A stretch of DNA of 5,767 nt from Bermanella sp051277445 (GTDB lineage Bacteria; Pseudomonadota; Gammaproteobacteria; Pseudomonadales; Oceanobacteraceae): positions 1 through 5,767 of the forward strand of contig JBNMQC010000151.1 in the NCBI GenBank assembly GCA_051277445.1. The letters run 5' to 3'. Below the pieces are notes generated by a model that saw only the letters and a list, made by a program, of their open reading frames with translations, made no database searches and was not told the DNA's origin. The position numbers were made by a program, and so were the translations under genes. Below, one piece after another: positions 1 through 5,767 of this stretch (positions are counted from its first letter, which is position 1; each line of letters begins with the position of its first letter).

Positions 1-313
1 TGCTGGCCTGAATGCTCGCTTTGCTAGCTTGTCAGATACGATGAAAATTTATCCCTTTGCATTTAGCCGCTTTGAGCATGACTTTTACGCGAATGACAAC
101 AACGAACACGAGATAGATGCAGCGCTTGTGGCGACCCCCGATTATAAGCAGTCTTTTGTTGGTCAGAACCGTGGTGAAAATGCCATGGTTTTGGGTGTTG
201 ATTTAGGCAGTGTTCTCTCTAGTGCTTTGCAAATCAATGGTGGTTTCGATTATTCAGTCAGTAATCATTGTAGTGAGTGGGGTGCAGGCTTTAATCTCGA
301 ATATTATTGGTAA
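1..313 (+). CDS. Autotransporter beta-barrel C-terminus (partial, continues off left edge)
   Basis: The reading frame is open from base 2 to the TAA at 311-313 and gives the last 103 residues of a type V (classical) autotransporter. The visible part is the end of the outer-membrane beta-barrel: alternating hydrophobic and polar strands (IYPFAFSRFEHDFY, SALQINGGFDYS, WGAGFNLEYYW) and a terminal aromatic residue, the usual signal for barrel assembly by the BAM machinery. It matches residues 881-983 of the complete autotransporter at 932-3883 with five substitutions: K for S, T for N, D for G, V for T and C for S. An internal TTG at 29 or ATG at 41 is not a real start, because the match to the paralogue continues upstream to the window edge. 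The passenger is not visible, so its function is unknown. The barrel has no frameshift or stop, so this copy may be functional. Confidence 0.9.
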   Translation, partial: AGLNARFASLSDTMKIYPFAFSRFEHDFYANDNNEHEIDAALVATPDYKQSFVGQNRGENAMVLGVDLGSVLSSALQINGGFDYSVSNHCSEWGAGFNLEYYW

Positions 314-351
314 GAATGAGACAGGCAAGCGCATGTTGTCGGGCTGGTTTT
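1..351 (+). repeat. Direct repeat, copy 1 (autotransporter 3' end plus 3' flank)
   Basis: This stretch aligns without gaps to 3571-3921 (offset 3570) with 15 mismatches, about 96% identity. Positions 290-351, including about 40 bases after the stop codon, are identical in both copies. Identity drops at 352, and only scattered similarity remains to about 390 (a shared GGGTGTTA). The left end of the repeat lies outside the window. It is best read as the visible end of a tandem gene duplication, or as a tract homogenised by gene conversion. Confidence 0.92.
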
Positions 352-412
352 ACGCTGGCCTGCTAACAGGTATGAATACGGGTGTTAGAACACCAAACAT
401 GGAAAGTGTGCT

Positions 413-895
413 TTGAGAAATAACTACATCCACATAGATGATGAAAATGTTCAATCAAGTTAAATGCCCGCCCTAGGCGCGGATCATTTTTATGTGTTGG
501 TATTTGTTGGCGCAAGCCAAACCAAGGTGGCTTACGAAGTTCCGCCAGCGTTGCAAGAAAAAGGGGGGAAGGTTGAATATATAAAAATATCCAGTAATAA
601 CAGTAATGCTCTGTATTTTCAGATGGCGTTCTATATCGGAAAAATTGCAGCCGCAGAACCTGATTCATACTTTCATATAACCTGAAATGACTCTGGCTTT
701 GATCCCTTGATTCAGTACTTGAAAAGCAAGAAAATTCTAGCATCTAGGGTTAAATCAATTTCCGAAATACTTTTGGTTAAAATTTCTTATTCAAAGTCGA
801 CACCTGAAAAGCGTCTGCTGTATGGCTAACCTTGACAGCGTGGTGCATCAAAGCCTATACCTCTTAGTAGTACTATCAATTCATTATTTCAGAAG
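413..895 (+). pseudogene. Decayed PIN-like (NYN/PIN-type) nuclease-domain protein gene
   Basis: Read in one frame from a TTG at 413 (GGAAAG at 401-406 could be its ribosome site), the sequence gives recognisable landmarks of a small PIN-like domain protein: NNYIHIDDENVQ near the N-terminus, then VLVFVGASQTK, VEYIKIS, SNAL, FYIGKIAA, YFHI, DSGFDPLI, LKSKKILASRVKSISEI and, further on, QRGASKP and LSSTINSLFQK. In the family as I recall it, these occur in this order. The gene is broken by an in-frame TAA at 461-463 and TGA at 683-685. Small indels between about 811 and 835 put TAA and TGA in frame at 827 and 833, while shifting frame recovers the expected ANL-QRGASKP. About three codons seem missing near 854-862. 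The usual SNALDFH motif reads SNALYFQ (TAT at 614-616), losing a probable metal-binding Asp. The first two stops are substitutions rather than frameshifts. Family assignment is from motif memory, not a search. Confidence 0.8.
832..861 (+). promoter_or_regulatory. Candidate sigma70 promoter for the autotransporter
   Basis: A perfect -35 box TTGACA lies at 832-837. An 18-base spacer separates it from TATACC at 856-861, which matches four of six bases of the -10 consensus. Transcription would start near 868 and give a leader of roughly 60 bases before the ATG at 932. The boxes lie inside the decayed PIN-like gene. This is a motif match only; no operator or activator site was recognised. Confidence 0.45.
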
Positions 896-918
896 TCCGT
901 ATATGCCACACATTTATT

Positions 919-923
919 GAGAA
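919..923 (+). promoter_or_regulatory. Ribosome binding site of the autotransporter gene
   Basis: GAGAA ends 8 bases before the ATG at 932 and is the only purine-rich Shine-Dalgarno-like run near it. It supports ATG 932 over the in-frame TTG at 917, which overlaps this run and would add five residues before the basic n-region of the signal peptide. The run is half of a short palindrome, GAGA-AC-TCTC, at 919-928. Confidence 0.5.
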
Positions 924-931
924 CTCTCGTT

Positions 932-3883
932 ATGTCTAAACGCCTCATCTTAAACACACTGATGTCTGGATTGGTGCTAACAGCACTAGAATCTCAGGCG
1001 GAACCTTTTATTAAGTCGGGCGGCGTGGCGAGCGGATTCGATAGCATTGGGACCTCCGATCCAAAATACGATTCGATACTATTTCGATCTCCTACTTCTG
1101 ATCCCCTCAATGAGATAACCATCAGATTTGGTGAAGACTTGAGCTTTCTAGATCCGCAATTTAATTATTACTTTTCTGTCTGGGAGGACGTTACGTTTCA
1201 AGGTAGAGAGACAACTACCGGTGCGGGCGATCGCACCGAGGCCAACTTGATAGGATTCGACTTCTCCGCGACGAAGGACGTCAGTGGTGGCTTTGTTCGA
1301 ACGCTAGAGTTGAGTAATTTAACACTTGAAGATACTGACTTAGACACGGGCACTATTCGCTTACGGTTTCTCGGCTCCGACAACAACCTGACATTGAATA
1401 ACTCATCGATTTTAATTAGCGGTGATAGCCCAGGAATGAGTTCACTCGCACCGATGACGATCAATGCGACTGGCGGGACAAATAAAATTTCCGGTCTCAA
1501 AAATAGCTATACACCCACAAGCCTTGATATGAATATTTCAAGCGGCGCATCGTTGGAGTTTTTTGACTCAGGTGTGCGTAGTACCTCGGTACCGAGTGAG
1601 CGTCTCTACTTTCGATCAGATGTTACAGGTGATATCAACGGAGGCACTTTGCGCTTTAATCTCTCCAACGTCTACTTCAATACGACCAGTGACTTTAAGT
1701 TTCGAAATAACGCAACCCTGTCGCTAGAGGGTGTTGAGACATCAGCAGAGTTCGAACACCTTGATTTCACAGATTCGCAGATCATTCTAGACCGCAATAC
1801 GACACTCCAAGTGAATGAACAGCTCTTGTTGAATAACAGTAGTGTAACAATCGACAACGGCGCGAGGCTAGAGAGCAATGGTTTTATTGATACATTTGGA
1901 GCTGTAGCTGTGACCGGTGCAGGTTTGGGCAATCGAATTACCGGCGCATTCCTTCGAGTCGGTGACGCGACACAAACGTCGCAACTCACTATTAACAATG
2001 TTCCCCAGACCAACATTGAGTACCTATACTTTACAGGTGCTGGATCAACACTGGAGCTTTCCAATATGTTTAATCTGACCGAGCAGCTATATGCGAAGGG
2101 GAATTCTGATATACAGCTGCGCAGCGGTGCTTTGTTTAACCTTTCGGGTGCAATGAATTCCGAGTCAAGTGAGATCAATATCACCATTGATAATGGAGCA
2201 GCCTTTGCCGTAAAACGAGGTGGAGGGTTTACTCACACAGCCAACACAACCATCCTCAATAACGGAGTTTTTGACATAGATGGTGATTTCTTCGCAAACC
2301 AAGCGGTAATGAGCGGCACCGGTGAGATCAATGTTTTAGACTATGGCCGCCTATTTTTGTCCTCAGCTCAATCAACTTTAACCGTCGACAATCCACTAAC
2401 CATGGGCTCGTTTGTTGATCCTCTGCCAGGTGGTGAGCTTCATACAGTAATCAATGTTGATAACGGCACACCTGAGAACGGCACGATTTTCTACGGTTCT
2501 GGCGACATCGATGTAACACGCGCAAATTCGCTTAATGTTACTCAAACGGGGACAAACACCGCAAGCGAGATGGACGGTAAAGCGTTCACAGTCATACAAG
2601 CACAGAACGCTGGCGTAACAGGTACTCTTACAGGTGCTGCGAGCATGACAGTTGTTGAGGATGGTAATATTCCGGCTCTTATCGATTTCACTGTTATCGA
2701 TCTAAATACCAACGGCAAACCCGATTTGACGCTGAGCGCAGCAAAGCTTCCTGAAAGCAGTCTTGCCGCACACCCAAATCGCAAAACCAGAAATCACCTC
2801 TCTGCCGCAAAGCTTTTAATCGATGCTTCAAATAGTGGCAATAGTAGTATGACAAGCAACCTGAATACCCTGACTAACAGCCAAGTTGCTTCGCATTTAG
2901 ATTCTATTCATGCGGAGCCGTATTCCTCGTATATCACGGTTTCCCTAGAGCACTCCGACGCAGTTATGAATACTGTCTTGAGCCATGCAGCGCCTGATGG
3001 TGTTTTTAGTCAAGAAGAGGGGGAGCAGCAGGCAGGTAAGCGCTTTTGGATGGATGCTATCTATGCCGACGGTAAGGTTGGCGGGAGCGGAGACCTTGGT
3101 GATTTTGGCTATTCGCTTTCTAGCCTGACCATAGGTCAAGATAAGATGGATTCGGGTGATCGGACTCTTGGGGCATATTTCTCTTTTGGCACACAAAAGA
3201 TGAATGAACACGACAGTGCTACTCAGCACTTCAGTAGTGAGACGTACCACTTTGGTTTGTATCTTAATCAAGTCAATATCGGAGTTTGGGATCTGCGTGG
3301 CGTTTTAGGGTATGCGTTTAGTGACCACGAATCAAAACGCCAGGTGAATCTCTCCACTTCAAGCACCATCGCCTCGTCTGATTTTAATAGCCATAGTGCG
3401 TATGCGGGGGTAAAGGGGAGCTTAATCGGCTATGAAAACAATTGGGTGACATTGGCGCCTGAACTTGGGTTTAGCTACATTTATTATTTGCAGGAATCCA
3501 TCAAAGAGTCGGGTGATGCAAACCTAAGTCTAAGTATTGATTCTGCTGAGGCTCACGCGATTATTGCTTCCGCTGGCCTGAATGCGCGCTTTGCTAGCTT
3601 GTCAGATACGATGAGCATTTATCCCTTTGCATTTAGTCGCTTTGAGCATGACTTTTACGCGAATGACAACAACGAACACGAGATCGATGCAGCGCTTGTG
3701 GCGAACCCCGATTATAAGCAGTCTTTTGTTGGCCAGAATCGTGGTGAGAATGCCATGGTTTTGGGTGTTGGTTTAGGCAGTGTTCTCTCTAGTGCTTTGC
3801 AAATCAATGGTGGTTTCGATTATTCAACCAGTAATCATAGTAGTGAGTGGGGTGCAGGTTTTAATCTCGAATATTATTGGTAA
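932..3883 (+). CDS. Autotransporter (type Va secretion) with beta-helix-like passenger
   Basis: This is a complete 983-residue outer-membrane autotransporter. Residues 1-23 form a Sec signal peptide: basic MSKR, hydrophobic core LILNTLMSGLVLTAL, and probable cleavage after SQA before EPF. Residues 24 to about 610 are the passenger, rich in Asn, Ser, Thr and Gly, with recurring beta-helix-like rungs such as LTLNNSSILISG, LLLNNSSVTIDNGA, ITIDNGAAFAV and TILNNGVFDIDGDF. Residues 624-700 form the linker region, including QVASHLDSIHAEPYSSY, which resembles the helical segment before many autotransporter barrels. Residues 704-983 (from RFWMDAIYADGK to FNLEYYW) are the beta-barrel, of normal length and with a terminal Trp. 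The protein has no cysteine, usual for exported passengers. I see no serine-protease GDSGS, lipase or RGD motif, so adhesion or surface display is only a guess. A tandem paralogue lies upstream. The gene is probably monocistronic, with a terminator at 3974. Confidence 0.95.
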   Translation: MSKRLILNTLMSGLVLTALESQAEPFIKSGGVASGFDSIGTSDPKYDSILFRSPTSDPLNEITIRFGEDLSFLDPQFNYYFSVWEDVTFQGRETTTGAGDRTEANLIGFDFSATKDVSGGFVRTLELSNLTLEDTDLDTGTIRLRFLGSDNNLTLNNSSILISGDSPGMSSLAPMTINATGGTNKISGLKNSYTPTSLDMNISSGASLEFFDSGVRSTSVPSERLYFRSDVTGDINGGTLRFNLSNVYFNTTSDFKFRNNATLSLEGVETSAEFEHLDFTDSQIILDRNTTLQVNEQLLLNNSSVTIDNGARLESNGFIDTFGAVAVTGAGLGNRITGAFLRVGDATQTSQLTINNVPQTNIEYLYFTGAGSTLELSNMFNLTEQLYAKGNSDIQLRSGALFNLSGAMNSESSEINITIDNGAAFAVKRGGGFTHTANTTILNNGVFDIDGDFFANQAVMSGTGEINVLDYGRLFLSSAQSTLTVDNPLTMGSFVDPLPGGELHTVINVDNGTPENGTIFYGSGDIDVTRANSLNVTQTGTNTASEMDGKAFTVIQAQNAGVTGTLTGAASMTVVEDGNIPALIDFTVIDLNTNGKPDLTLSAAKLPESSLAAHPNRKTRNHLSAAKLLIDASNSGNSSMTSNLNTLTNSQVASHLDSIHAEPYSSYITVSLEHSDAVMNTVLSHAAPDGVFSQEEGEQQAGKRFWMDAIYADGKVGGSGDLGDFGYSLSSLTIGQDKMDSGDRTLGAYFSFGTQKMNEHDSATQHFSSETYHFGLYLNQVNIGVWDLRGVLGYAFSDHESKRQVNLSTSSTIASSDFNSHSAYAGVKGSLIGYENNWVTLAPELGFSYIYYLQESIKESGDANLSLSIDSAEAHAIIASAGLNARFASLSDTMSIYPFAFSRFEHDFYANDNNEHEIDAALVANPDYKQSFVGQNRGENAMVLGVGLGSVLSSALQINGGFDYSTSNHSSEWGAGFNLEYYW

Positions 3884-3921
3884 GAATGAGACAGGCAAGC
3901 GCATGTTGTCGGGCTGGTTTT
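3571..3921 (+). repeat. Direct repeat, copy 2 (autotransporter 3' end plus 3' flank)
   Basis: This is the partner of 1-351, with 15 mismatches in 351 bases. It covers the last 103-104 codons of the complete autotransporter and about 38 bases after its stop codon. Beyond 3921 the two flanks diverge. This copy leads to a rho-independent terminator at 3974; the left copy has no equivalent in the 100 bases after its stop. Confidence 0.92.
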
Positions 3922-3973
3922 TCGTTGTGCCCTAAGCTAGTAATAAATGCGGGTGTTAATTTAAAGCAAGCAT

Positions 3974-4001
3974 AAAAAACCCAGTTTAAGCTGGGTTTTT
4001 T
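3974..4001. terminator. Bidirectional rho-independent terminator A
   Basis: AAAAAACCCAG at 3974-3984 pairs with CTGGGTTTTTT at 3991-4001 across the loop TTTAAG. The core is a five-pair GC-rich stem extended by A/T tracts, so it has a U-run on both strands. On the plus strand it ends the autotransporter transcript 91 bases after its stop. On the minus strand it would catch read-through from malate synthase. It is a near-copy of the terminator at 4130-4157. Confidence 0.87.
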
Positions 4002-4003
4002 AT

Positions 4004-4033
4004 GGGAGTCGAAAACAGCGCTTTACGTCTCCC
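4004..4033. repeat. Imperfect inverted repeat
   Basis: GGGAGTCGAAAA at 4004-4015 pairs with TTTACGTCTCCC at 4022-4033 at 10 of 12 positions across the loop CAGCGC. It sits directly beside terminator A and has no T-run of its own. It may be an extra RNA hairpin or a DNA relic of the duplication in this interval; no known element was recognised. Confidence 0.45.
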
Positions 4034-4049
4034 GTCTAGCTTCTAGCAA

Positions 4050-4110
4050 TTACTTAATGCCTTTGATCTCTTTGAACTTCAAGTGAGTTAAAGGGTGCGT
4101 GAAGTAGAGG
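4050..4110 (-). pseudogene. glcB: Duplicated relic of the 3' end of malate synthase G
   Basis: Read on the minus strand, this stretch repeats the end of the neighbouring malate synthase gene. Twenty-five bases (4059-4083) are identical to 4184-4208, and fourteen more (4097-4110) are identical to 4215-4228. Between the two blocks there is a net insertion of seven bases, which breaks the frame between PLLHA and LKFKEIKGIK. The last codons still encode LKFKEIKGIK and a stop (TTA at 4050-4052). The similarity fades beyond 4110. With no body of a gene attached it cannot be functional. Terminator A lies downstream of it, as terminator B lies downstream of the intact gene, so gene end plus terminator appear to have been duplicated together. 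Confidence 0.85.
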
Positions 4111-4129
4111 TTGTTTTCTATTAGGCAAT

Positions 4130-4157
4130 AAAAAACCCAGCAAAAGCTGGGTTTTTT
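4130..4157. terminator. Bidirectional rho-independent terminator B (malate synthase)
   Basis: AAAAAACCCAGC at 4130-4141 pairs perfectly with GCTGGGTTTTTT at 4146-4157 around the loop AAAA, a 12-pair stem. On the minus strand it starts 18 bases after the malate synthase stop codon, the expected place for that gene's terminator. The symmetrical A and T tracts should let it work in both directions. Confidence 0.92.
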
Positions 4158-4174
4158 ATTCAAGCTACAAAGAC

Positions 4175-5767
4175 TTATTTGATGCCTTTGATCTCTTTGA
4201 ACTTCAAGCGGTAAGCGTGAAGTAGAGGCTCGGTGTAACCGCTAGGCTGCTCTTTACCTTTGAAGATCAGGTCTGAAGCCGCTTGGAAAGCGATGGTGTT
4301 GAAGTTAGGCGACATTGGAATGTAGTGAGGGTCGTTTGCGTTTTGACCATCAACCACAGCCGCCATGCGCTTCAAGCTTTCTTCCACTTGTTCTTTGGTA
4401 CAGATGCCGTGTTCTAACCAGTTAGCAACGTGCTGAGAAGAGATACGCAATGTTGCGCGGTCTTCCATTAGGCCAACGTTGTTGATGTCAGGCACTTTAG
4501 AACAACCCACACCTTGGTCTACCCAGCGAACAACGTAGCCCAAGATACCTTGGTTGTTGTTATCAAGTTCGTTTTGAATGAACTCAGGGGTTAGGGCGTC
4601 GATTTGCGCTTGAGTCATTAACGGGATCGTTAAGATGTCATCAACGTTTGCGTGTTGGCGAGTCTTAAGACCGTTTTGAACTTCAAATACGTCAACTATG
4701 TGGTAGTGGATAGCGTGTAATGTTGCAGCTGTTGGAGATGGTGTCCAAGCAGTGTTTGCACCGGCTTTTGGATGACCAATTTTTTGCTCCATCATCTGAC
4801 CCATTTCGTCAGGGATTGGCCACATGCCTTTACCGATTTGCGCGCGACCTTGTAGGCCAGTCTCAAGACCGGTATCTACGTTCCAGTCTTCGTATGCGCC
4901 AATCCAAGTTTGTTGCTTCATTTGCGTTTTCGCAACAAAAGGACCCGCCAGCATAGACGTGTGTAGCTCGTCACCGGTACGATCTAGGAAGCCAGTGTTG
5001 ATAAATACAACACGCTCAGAAGCAGCACGGATACATTCTTTAAGGTTAACCGTGGTGCGACGCTCTTCATCCATGATACCCACTTTCATGGTGTTACGTG
5101 GCAAGCCTAGTGCGTCTTCTACGCGACCAAATAGTTCAGTGGTGAACGCCACTTCTTCTGGGCCGTGCATTTTAGGTTTAACGATGTTGATCGAACCCGT
5201 TGTAGAGTTTTTGAACGGGCTGTTACCTTTAAGGTCGTGAATGGCGATCATAGCCGTTACCATGCCGTCCATGATGCCTTCAGGGATTTCAGATCCGTCT
5301 TCTAGCAAGATCGCAGGGTTCGTCATCAAGTGACCAACGTTACGAACGAACAACATAGAGCGGCCTTTCAAAGAGAAAGTGTTGCCGTCTAGGTCGTTGA
5401 ATTCACGGTCAGCGTTCATTTTACGTGTGAAGGTTTTGCCGCCTTTGGATACTTCTTCAGCAAGGTCGCCTTTCATTAGGCCTAACCAGTTGCCGTATGT
5501 CACAACTTTATCTGCTGCGTCCACACAGGCTACAGAGTCTTCGCAGTCCATAATGGTGGTTAGGGCGCTTTCTAGTACTAAATCTTTTACGCCAGCTGCG
5601 TCAGTAGAACCCACAGGGCTAGTTGGATCGATTACGATCTCTAGGTGAAGGCCGTTGTTTTTAAGCAAGATAGAAGTCGGGTTGGCGATCTCGCCAGTGA
5701 AACCAACAAGCTTGCCTTCGTCTTTAAGGCCCGTTTTAGAACCGTCAGCAAGGGTTACAACCAACTT
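4175..5767 (-). CDS. glcB: Malate synthase G (partial, N-terminus beyond right edge)
   Basis: Malate synthase G condenses glyoxylate with acetyl-CoA and water to give malate and CoA in the cytoplasm, in the glyoxylate shunt and glycolate use. The frame is open from the right edge to the TAA at 4175-4177 and gives 530 residues; the family is about 720 long, so roughly 190 N-terminal residues are missing. Counting from the edge codon, hallmark motifs are TTIMDCEDSVACVDA (about 70), MLFVRNVGHLMTNPA with the active-site Arg at 142, KMHGPEEVAF (199), GIMDEERRTTVNL with the Mg-ligand Glu at 234, FLDRTGDELHTSM with the Mg-ligand Asp at 262, GANTAWTPSPTAATLHA (336), GVGCSKVPDI with Cys 422, and LMEDRATLRISSQ with the catalytic-base Asp at 436 (codon 4462-4460). 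These correspond to E. coli GlcB Arg338, Glu427, Asp455, Cys617 and Asp631. All key residues are intact. The gene is convergent with the autotransporter; its promoter lies outside the window. Confidence 0.97.
   Translation of the reverse strand, partial: KLVVTLADGSKTGLKDEGKLVGFTGEIANPTSILLKNNGLHLEIVIDPTSPVGSTDAAGVKDLVLESALTTIMDCEDSVACVDAADKVVTYGNWLGLMKGDLAEEVSKGGKTFTRKMNADREFNDLDGNTFSLKGRSMLFVRNVGHLMTNPAILLEDGSEIPEGIMDGMVTAMIAIHDLKGNSPFKNSTTGSINIVKPKMHGPEEVAFTTELFGRVEDALGLPRNTMKVGIMDEERRTTVNLKECIRAASERVVFINTGFLDRTGDELHTSMLAGPFVAKTQMKQQTWIGAYEDWNVDTGLETGLQGRAQIGKGMWPIPDEMGQMMEQKIGHPKAGANTAWTPSPTAATLHAIHYHIVDVFEVQNGLKTRQHANVDDILTIPLMTQAQIDALTPEFIQNELDNNNQGILGYVVRWVDQGVGCSKVPDINNVGLMEDRATLRISSQHVANWLEHGICTKEQVEESLKRMAAVVDGQNANDPHYIPMSPNFNTIAFQAASDLIFKGKEQPSGYTEPLLHAYRLKFKEIKGIK

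Noticed and set aside
325..350. A possible hairpin terminator after the left autotransporter
   Set aside because: Only about four pairs (GACA with TGTC) can form and the following T-run is short. The conserved sequence here is explained by the direct repeat.
348..376. A possible promoter (TTTACG, then TATGAA) before the PIN-like relic
   Set aside because: Both boxes are weak matches (four of six each), so this is not separable from chance.
210..416. A 68-codon open frame overlapping the end of the left autotransporter
   Set aside because: It lies mostly in another frame of a well-supported barrel-coding sequence and gives no recognisable protein.
464..685. A 73-codon open frame with ATG that could be called a small gene
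   Set aside because: It starts directly after an in-frame stop and ends at another, and the same protein family continues in frame on both sides. It is the middle of the PIN-like pseudogene.
363..743. A 126-codon minus-strand open frame
   Set aside because: It is antisense to the PIN-like relic, whose plus-strand translation carries clear family motifs. The minus-strand product is low-complexity and unrecognisable.
917..919. TTG as the autotransporter start
   Set aside because: It overlaps the only Shine-Dalgarno-like run and would place five extra residues before a normal signal peptide; ATG 932 is better.
1418..1441. GDSPG in the passenger as a serine-protease active site
   Set aside because: Autotransporter serine proteases carry GDSGS/GDSGG with His and Asp partners; here the following residue is Pro and no partner motifs are seen.
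1672..2187. A 171-codon minus-strand open frame inside the autotransporter
   Set aside because: It is the antisense shadow of the beta-helix-like passenger, with no ribosome site or recognisable motif.
4824..5240. A 138-codon plus-strand open frame inside malate synthase
   Set aside because: It is antisense to highly conserved malate synthase motifs and is a shadow frame.

Overview
This window appears to come from a Gram-negative bacterium, most likely a marine-type gammaproteobacterium. The evidence is a classical outer-membrane autotransporter, malate synthase G, and moderate-GC DNA with AAAAAACCCAGC-type bidirectional terminators. The sequence alone does not fix the genus.

Layout from left to right:
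(1) The last 103 codons of one autotransporter gene enter from the left edge and stop at 313.
(2) A decayed PIN-like nuclease-domain gene lies at about 413-895. It is still readable almost end to end, but in-frame stops, small indels and a lost acidic residue break it.
(3) A complete autotransporter gene of 983 codons runs from 932 to 3883. It has a signal peptide, a cysteine-free beta-helix-like passenger, a linker helix and a C-terminal 280-residue beta-barrel. Its final 351 bp (3571-3921) are about 96% identical to the left edge of the window (1-351), so the two autotransporters are tandem paralogues.
(4) The convergent interval 3884-4174 holds two near-copies of a rho-independent terminator, an imperfect inverted repeat, and a broken duplicate of the last codons of malate synthase.
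(5) The minus strand from 5767 to 4175 encodes the C-terminal 530 residues of malate synthase G (glcB), whose start lies beyond the right edge.

The autotransporter (surface display or secretion) and malate synthase (glyoxylate use in central metabolism) are convergent and do not look functionally linked; the terminators insulate them. I see no new multi-gene system here. The interesting content is evolutionary. There is a tandem autotransporter pair with near-identical barrel ends and a nuclease-domain gene decaying between them. A good promoter-like sequence for the second autotransporter lies inside that wreck. There is also a tandem duplication of a gene end plus its terminator.
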